The notes under the pieces are model-generated. The model was given only the letters and a program-made list of their open reading frames with translations. It made no database searches and was not told the DNA's origin. From contig JBAQPU010000062.1 of assembly GCA_049306095.1 (NCBI GenBank), positions 1-64,000 of the forward strand: a stretch of DNA of 64,000 nt, written 5' to 3'. The position numbers were made by a program, and so were the translations under genes. Origin of the DNA: UBA2336 sp049306095. GTDB lineage: Bacteria; Bacteroidota; Bacteroidia; Cytophagales; Cyclobacteriaceae. Below are positions 58,683 to 64,000 of this stretch, piece after piece (position 1 is the stretch's first letter; each line of letters opens with the position of its first letter).

Positions 58683-59777
58683 TTACCAGAAAATGGGTTG
58701 TTCCGTTGTGGGATTTTTAAAATAATCAAGGCATGAATAGGGGACTATATCTATATCCGGTATTGGATAGGGGACTTCATACGGTTGGATATAAAGAGAT
58801 TTACTGGCTACTGCTGATACACCAAAAAAACCTAAAACCTCTTCGCTTTCGTTATTAACATTCGTAATATTCCCTACTATTTTAACCGCATCAGGCTGAA
58901 ATAAATCAGAACTTCCCTTTTGTTGCTTCTCGATAAGGTCCCAAAAGTGATACGCTTCTTCAGACAAACTCAACTGCTGCACCTCGATGTAATAATTTTC
59001 ATAAAAGTGCATCGCAGTAATTGGAATCAATCCAATAAACTGTTTTTTAAACTGGCTTTCACTGACAAAATCATTCTTTGATACGAACGATCCGTCACTA
59101 TAATTATAGGACCAGCAAATACAACACGTGCAATCGCCCACACGAACCAACCGTCCGCCCCTGTAAATGTAGCCACTACATGGCTCAGGCGTTGGTCGGT
59201 CTCCGCCTGGTGTCGATGTAATCTTAAGTTCCGGTCTGCTGACGGCCTTATGGATTGTTGTCCATCTCCATCGAAACAGGTTATCTTCGCTCAACCCACC
59301 CTTTGAGTCAACGTAAACTTTCAGTCCATCAATCTTATCACTATTATCTGTTAATGCATCCTGTTCAAACTCAAAATACACATCATCAATTGTTCCAGGC
59401 TCTTTCATTTCCTGAATTTCAGATCGGTACTCTTTTCCATCTTCCGAAAAAATCAACACGTAATAACCTCTTCCAATTTGTCCTGTAAATTCATTCGGAT
59501 TAGTTTCATAAAGGCCTGGCGAAATTTCCGACAGACTATATTGGTTTCCTAAATCGTCAATGATGCTGACAAATGCACTGGTAACTGGTGTAAAGGGTGT
59601 TAAGTGTGTTACACTTAGTTTGTTTGAATAAAATATTTTGACTTGGTAAGGGCCTGGTAGATTGGTAATGAGGCCGTCAACAACAATTCGTTTTGTTGAA
59701 TCAGTCAATTTTACATTGAGCGGATCGACACATGCAGCTATAAATAGAAAACTAATTGAAATCAGTTTACGCATCAT
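58683..59777 (-). CDS. DUF4249 family lipoprotein
   Basis: The 364-residue product starts MMRKLISISFLFIAACVDPL, with a lipobox (IAAC, Cys 16). The DUF4249 blocks are clear: RIVVDGLITNLPGPYQVKIFYS near 35, SPGLYETNPNEFTGQIGRGYYVLI near 85 and a Cys-rich stretch near 215 (GDCTCCICWSY). The family is restricted to Bacteroidota and almost always encoded beside a TonB-dependent receptor, as here. It is thought to be a surface or periplasmic partner of that receptor. The receptor gene stop lies three bases upstream of this start, so the genes are coupled. Confidence 0.82.
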   Translation of the reverse strand: MMRKLISISFLFIAACVDPLNVKLTDSTKRIVVDGLITNLPGPYQVKIFYSNKLSVTHLTPFTPVTSAFVSIIDDLGNQYSLSEISPGLYETNPNEFTGQIGRGYYVLIFSEDGKEYRSEIQEMKEPGTIDDVYFEFEQDALTDNSDKIDGLKVYVDSKGGLSEDNLFRWRWTTIHKAVSRPELKITSTPGGDRPTPEPCSGYIYRGGRLVRVGDCTCCICWSYNYSDGSFVSKNDFVSESQFKKQFIGLIPITAMHFYENYYIEVQQLSLSEEAYHFWDLIEKQQKGSSDLFQPDAVKIVGNITNVNNESEEVLGFFGVSAVASKSLYIQPYEVPYPIPDIDIVPYSCLDYFKNPTTEQPIFW

Positions 59778-59780
59778 CTC

Positions 59781-62471
59781 TCAAAATTTAAATCCATACG
59801 TTATTGCTGGTACAGGAACTCCTATTAAGGATATCTGATTTGGTTTTACTGCTCCCGCTACGTTATACGTAAAAAAAGCTGAATAAGGATTTTTTCTTCC
59901 ATATACATTATAAATTGAAATGGTCCACCTTCCATTAATTTTTCTATTTTTTTTATTGCTTCCTTCAATTACAAGAGCTAGGTCTAGTCGATGATAATCA
60001 GGTAATCGGTAATTATTCCGATTTGAAAAATCAATAATGGGAACTCCATTTATTTCGTAGGCAGAAATTGGCATTGAAATAGGGCGACCTGTATGGTACG
60101 TAAAAATACCCGAGAAGAAAATTTTTCTTGTCAGGCTATATCTCCAGCTTAAATTTATAATATGTGGCTGATCATAGTTAGAGGAGTACCAATTTCCATT
60201 ATTTATTTTCTCACTTTCGAAATTGCCGTTAATCTTTCTCTGAGATCTTGAAAAGGTATAGTTAATCTCCGTCTCGAATCTTCCCTTTGTTTTACTTAAT
60301 GAGAACTCAACTCCAAAAGATTTGCCTCTCCCTTGCATTAAGGCTGTTTCCAGCTTTGGATTTAAAATTAAATTTGCTCCTTCCTTAAAATCAAGGATAT
60401 TTTTTGTGTCTTTATAATAGACTTCAATAAAGCTCTGCCAGCTATCAGTCTTCGAACTTCGAAAATACCCCAAGGATATCTGATCAGCAATTTGAGGCTC
60501 AAAATATGTATTGCTGGATTGCCAGATATCTACCGGTGTCGTAGTTGCTGTATTGGAAATCAAATGAACATATTGATAGACACGGTTAAAGCCAAGTTTT
60601 AAGGATGCATGTTGACCCAAGGGGTACCTCACCGAAATTCTTGGCTCTGGACCTATGAATGTTTTCATGACTTCTCCGGAATCAAAGTCGACTGAATCAA
60701 CCACATTCTTTGGTTCAAGGGGTGAATGTGCTTGATATTCATATACTAAGCCCGGTCCGATTCTATTAAACATTGATAATCGTAGCCCTAATTCTATATT
60801 CAAGCGATTCCCCAACAGGAAGGCATCACTAAAATATATTGCAGACTCCATCGACCGTTCTTCGGCCATAGTAATGCTTTTGCTATTTGATTGAGGAGAT
60901 GTTGGTTTTAAGTCGCCTGGTCTGAAATTGTAAAAGGTAGAGTGAAATCCAAATGATTGTTCATGCTTACCTCCTTTGTTAAAATCTAACTTAAGGGAAG
61001 GGTAGAAAATACTATAGCTCAAATCAAAGGCTGTATTCTCTTCCATTTCACTCACTTGATATGAATAGCGCCCTACATACAAACCTAATCTATAGTGATA
61101 GTCCCGACCAAAGTCACCATCATATCGCGCTGCTATTGTAAACGTCTGCCATTGGTTAATGGTATCGCTGGCAAGTCGAAATCGGTCTCTACTGTTATAC
61201 AATGAAAGGGTTAGTTTATCGCCATTTTCCAGTTTCTCGGCATACTTAATCGTGCCATCATAAAAAAAAACTGAACTTTCTTCGATACCATCATGCTTTT
61301 TTTGAAGAACATCTAATAACCAGTCGGAATAGGTGGAACGAGCAGATAAAATGAGCGAGCTGCTATCCTTTTTTAAGGGCCCTCCTACCATGAGGTGACT
61401 GGATACCATGCCTATACCAAAATCACCGCCCCATTTTTGAAAACTTCCTTCCTTAGAAGCAATATTTAATACCGAAGACACGCGACCACCATATTCCGCA
61501 GGAATACCTCCCTTGTAAAAGGAGGACTCGCGTATTGCATCAGAATTAAATGCGGTAAAAAATCCAAGGGCATGCGAAGTATTAAAGACTGGTACACCAT
61601 CATATAACACAAGATTTTGGTCTACACCGCCCCCTCTAACATTAAATCCCGAACTTGCCTCACTCACCGTAGTCACGCCCGTTTTAATTTGAAGACTTTT
61701 AATAACATCCACTTCACCTAAAAAAGCAGGAGACCGATTCAATTCGGTCATTTTTATAGAGGATTGACCTACACGCCTCTCAACAATAGAATGATCAGAA
61801 ATTACAACCTCTTCTAAAGTCGTTACAACCTCCTCCAGTTCAAAATTCACAACCCCATCCTCGTAAAACTCCAGATTAAGTAAACGCTCTTCATAATTTA
61901 AAAAACGAAAACTTACAATGTACTCACCCCCCGGCATCACCAAATGATATTGACCATTGGCATCTGACTGTGTACTCTTATTCAATCCATGCACATAAAC
62001 GGTAACTCCTGGTAATGGAGTTTGACTATTCTTGTTGGTTATTATCCCTTTAAGATTTAGCTGATTTCCATAAGTATATTTTCCTCGGGACCCTAAACTA
62101 ATCATGTCGACTTTTGTACCAGTGCTAGTAGCTGACTCTATAATTGCGTCACGTGCTAACTCTTGTTGAGGGTCATTTAAAAAAATAACTGCATAATCAT
62201 ATAAAAAGATTACTCCAATCTCAGAACCATTCAAAGTTGTTTGCAAGATATCTTGTAATGATTTCCCGCTTAAGACCTCGCTTACCTGATAAGTTTCGAG
62301 CCAACTTTCGATATAAAAGAAGCGAAATGCAGACTGTTGTTCGATTTCAGACAAAAAATCAGTCAGTGGCTTATCCTCTTCAATTAAAATGGATTGTTCA
62401 TTAAATTCCTGTTGTCCATAAACCCAAATTGGCCCAACAGCACACATAAAAATTAAAATAGTTCTTAGCAA
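59781..62471 (-). CDS. TonB-dependent receptor with N-terminal secretin/carboxypeptidase-like domains
   Basis: The 896-residue outer-membrane receptor has a signal peptide (ending near VYGQ), a STN-like domain (about 25-105) and a carboxypeptidase-regulatory-like beta-sandwich (NLKGIITNKNSQTPLPGVTVYV, near 130-215). A plug follows from about 230 (NRSPAFLGEVDVIKSLQI and GFNVRGGGVDQNLVLYDGVPV), then a barrel to a C-terminal YGFKF. It is of the FecA/SusC-like class with an STN domain, which may signal to an anti-sigma factor. No sigma or anti-sigma gene is next to it. Ligand unknown. The DUF4249 partner lies downstream. Confidence 0.9.
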   Translation of the reverse strand: MLRTILIFMCAVGPIWVYGQQEFNEQSILIEEDKPLTDFLSEIEQQSAFRFFYIESWLETYQVSEVLSGKSLQDILQTTLNGSEIGVIFLYDYAVIFLNDPQQELARDAIIESATSTGTKVDMISLGSRGKYTYGNQLNLKGIITNKNSQTPLPGVTVYVHGLNKSTQSDANGQYHLVMPGGEYIVSFRFLNYEERLLNLEFYEDGVVNFELEEVVTTLEEVVISDHSIVERRVGQSSIKMTELNRSPAFLGEVDVIKSLQIKTGVTTVSEASSGFNVRGGGVDQNLVLYDGVPVFNTSHALGFFTAFNSDAIRESSFYKGGIPAEYGGRVSSVLNIASKEGSFQKWGGDFGIGMVSSHLMVGGPLKKDSSSLILSARSTYSDWLLDVLQKKHDGIEESSVFFYDGTIKYAEKLENGDKLTLSLYNSRDRFRLASDTINQWQTFTIAARYDGDFGRDYHYRLGLYVGRYSYQVSEMEENTAFDLSYSIFYPSLKLDFNKGGKHEQSFGFHSTFYNFRPGDLKPTSPQSNSKSITMAEERSMESAIYFSDAFLLGNRLNIELGLRLSMFNRIGPGLVYEYQAHSPLEPKNVVDSVDFDSGEVMKTFIGPEPRISVRYPLGQHASLKLGFNRVYQYVHLISNTATTTPVDIWQSSNTYFEPQIADQISLGYFRSSKTDSWQSFIEVYYKDTKNILDFKEGANLILNPKLETALMQGRGKSFGVEFSLSKTKGRFETEINYTFSRSQRKINGNFESEKINNGNWYSSNYDQPHIINLSWRYSLTRKIFFSGIFTYHTGRPISMPISAYEINGVPIIDFSNRNNYRLPDYHRLDLALVIEGSNKKNRKINGRWTISIYNVYGRKNPYSAFFTYNVAGAVKPNQISLIGVPVPAITYGFKF

Positions 62472-62707
62472 AGAAGAAATCTTAAAATGAAATTTAAAAA
62501 TGAAGATTAAGGAGAACCCTGTATAAATTTTATATGGTAAGGTTTTTATTTCAATGGTTGATTTTTAGTTACTTCCTCAAAATAGAAAGAGGTTTTAAAA
62601 TTAATAGTATAACATAGTGTAGAATCGGATTCCTATCACAAATCCAGGCTACCGTTTCGATGCAAGAAAATAATACTTAAATCTTCCTTCATAATCTTGC
62701 TCAAAAC

Positions 62708-62738
62708 AAAAAGGCTGTCTCAAAAAGACAGCCTTTTT
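62708..62738 (-). terminator. Intrinsic terminator after the SusD-like gene
   Basis: AAAAAGGCTGTCT, CAAAA and AGACAGCCTTTTT form a perfect 13-bp stem with T and A runs on the two sides. It can act on either strand; it lies just after the stop of the minus-strand SusD-like gene. The rest of the gap 62472-62759 shows nothing I can support. Confidence 0.85.
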
Positions 62739-62759
62739 ATCTAAAAAATTACATTTTCC

Positions 62760-64000
62760 TTAGTTGGCGTCCCACCACACCTTACCGGTTAAATCGTCTT
62801 GTGTGAGTCCCTGGTTAGCCAGAGCAGCCTCATAATTATCAGTATTTAGGCTTGCCTCCTGTGTACCGTAGGCCTGCCTGGTTGGGATTTCTCCATTAGG
62901 TGTTAATGCATTCTGACCAGGGGCGAGGTCAGGAAAACCTGTCCTTCTCCATTCTGACCAGGCTTCATAACCATTTGGAAATGTTGCAATCCACTTCTGA
63001 ATGATAATCTGCTCTTGAGCACGGGCTGGGGTATATGCAACTTCACTATTTGTTATATACTGAGCATATCCTGCACCTACACCATATTGATTCAACGATG
63101 CTTGAATGCCTTGCTCATAGTAAGCTTGCGCTGTGCTTGTAGCAATCCAGTTGTTCAATCTGCCTTCGGCCAATACCAAGGCAATCTGTGCTGAAGAGTA
63201 AATAACTGCCGGAGAATCCTGCTGGCGGAACTCATCTCCCAAAAAGGAAACCTGCACTGCCGCAATAGAACCTGCGTCCGCTTCTGATAACCCATAAGGC
63301 ATCCCAACATACGTGTTTGGTGTAGCCTCTATCGACCTTGCATATACAGGAAGACGAGGATCCATCACAACATCTAATTTACCTGTTTCTGTCTTATAGG
63401 GGTGTCCAACTTCATAATAAGACAAGTGAGGACTAGTATAGGTGTCTCTCTGCATCATATTCATGAGCGGATCAGCAATAGTCCAATCCTTTCTACCCGT
63501 TGTAACAAAAGAATTATAATATGGATTTTCATATGTTTGAACATTCAGGTACTTATAGCTAATGTTCTCTGAATTATCCAACGCAATTACACCGTCAGCA
63601 AAAGCATCCGCAAACTCAGTCTGCGCTTTCGCAGCGTTAACTTCAGATAATCTTAAGGCAGCAATAAGTCGCGTAGTGTTAGCAAACTTAATCCACATAT
63701 TCATATCGCCATCCAGCAAAATATCACCGTTTATTGCAGGAACCGCAGGAGGTACTCCTAAATCTATCATAGCAACTGCATCTTTCAGCGTTTGAAAACA
63801 TGCATCATAGATCTCCTCCTGAGAGTCAAACACTGGCTTCAGTATTCCTTCAGAACCTTTTAAGGCTTCCGAATACGGCAAATCACCCCAACGGTCAGTC
63901 ATATGCAAATAGTAATATGACATCATAATTTTTGCTATGGCTATTTGGTTTGCATTATGACCATCGGCTGCTGCTGCTGCTTTGGTTGCATCATTCGTGT
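62760..64000 (-). CDS. SusD/RagB-like outer-membrane lipoprotein, 5' end beyond the window
   Basis: The open frame continues to the window edge (it reads DATKAAAAADGHNANQIA before the ATG at 63926), so the gene is cut. The product has the SusD-like pattern: KIMMSYYYLHMTDRWGDLPYSEALKG near the N-terminus, ALRLSEVNAAKAQ, VIYSSAQIALVLAEGRL and QIIIQKWIATFPNGYEAWSEWRRTGFP near the C-terminus. SusD-type proteins bind glycans or peptides with a SusC receptor, which is expected upstream, outside the window. The TonB receptor at 59781 is not its usual partner because it is downstream and paired with DUF4249. Confidence 0.85.
   Translation of the reverse strand, partial: TNDATKAAAAADGHNANQIAIAKIMMSYYYLHMTDRWGDLPYSEALKGSEGILKPVFDSQEEIYDACFQTLKDAVAMIDLGVPPAVPAINGDILLDGDMNMWIKFANTTRLIAALRLSEVNAAKAQTEFADAFADGVIALDNSENISYKYLNVQTYENPYYNSFVTTGRKDWTIADPLMNMMQRDTYTSPHLSYYEVGHPYKTETGKLDVVMDPRLPVYARSIEATPNTYVGMPYGLSEADAGSIAAVQVSFLGDEFRQQDSPAVIYSSAQIALVLAEGRLNNWIATSTAQAYYEQGIQASLNQYGVGAGYAQYITNSEVAYTPARAQEQIIIQKWIATFPNGYEAWSEWRRTGFPDLAPGQNALTPNGEIPTRQAYGTQEASLNTDNYEAALANQGLTQDDLTGKVWWDAN

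Noticed and set aside
1..64000. CRISPR arrays, tRNA, rRNA or insertion sequences
   Set aside because: No regularly spaced repeat-spacer pattern, cloverleaf, rRNA motif or transposase was seen on either strand.

Overview
The window looks like chromosome from a Bacteroidota member, most likely of the order Cytophagales. The evidence is a partial SusD-like gene, a TonB-dependent receptor paired with DUF4249, large MacB/FtsX permeases, an S16 protein with a long C-terminal extension, an 80-residue ATP synthase epsilon subunit, -7 boxes of the TAnnTTTG type (atpD, rpsP, fbaB, prfC, ppiD) and an almost complete lack of Shine-Dalgarno sites. No tRNA, rRNA, CRISPR array or transposase was seen. No gene-free stretch exceeds 300 bases; the longest (62472-62759) holds only a terminator.

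Layout. 0-3.4 kb: an exported beta-repeat protein and an ABC-2 exporter. 3.5-4.2 kb: a small wHTH regulator plus a double-glycine (GG) peptide precursor, then an orphan histidine kinase. 5.5-7.5 kb: atpD-atpC. 7.6-16.5 kb: mixed housekeeping (RluA-like synthase, beta-lactamase-like lipoprotein, prfC with a striking leader, LytS/LytTR pair, phosphoesterase, MreB). 16.6-23.2 kb: dnaK, aspartokinase, glutamate-type dehydrogenase, PIN toxin pair, anmK. 23.2-30.4 kb: coaX, a beta-barrel protein, lptC, ppiD, PCD, rsmI, inositol monophosphatase. 30.5-36 kb: MacB-like permease, FeoB-associated small protein, radical SAM protein, DUF4105 protein, Zn-ribbon protein, hairpin repeats. 36-42.7 kb: lpdA, sucB and sucA (2-oxoglutarate dehydrogenase), with a GH114-like lipoprotein inserted. 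42.8-54.9 kb: rpsP-rimM and trmD-rplS, split by a peptide-secretion cassette of about 10 kb. 55-57 kb: fbaB and accD. 57-64 kb: a TonB receptor/DUF4249/plug-like module and the SusD-like gene cut by the window end.

The most notable system is the cassette at 44019-53618. It encodes a C39-peptidase ABC exporter, an HlyD adaptor, a membrane protein fusing a C39-like domain without the catalytic cysteine to VKOR and to a DsbA-like thioredoxin, a TlpA-like thioredoxin, a predicted secreted archaemetzincin, two paralogous exported proteins of unknown function, a wHTH regulator, and three short precursors. The precursors have KGG leaders and cores with an even number of cysteines (6, 6, 4). A fourth precursor with its own regulator lies at 3.5-4.1 kb and has no exporter nearby. 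I infer a pathway that recognises GG leaders, forms disulfides, removes the leader and exports cysteine-rich peptides. An internal promoter-like site with a covarying palindrome lies in the 3' end of the regulator gene and survives upstream of a second precursor where the rest of the regulator is gone.

A second notable element is the 5' leader of prfC, which can form two mutually exclusive long hairpins, one of which covers the start codon.
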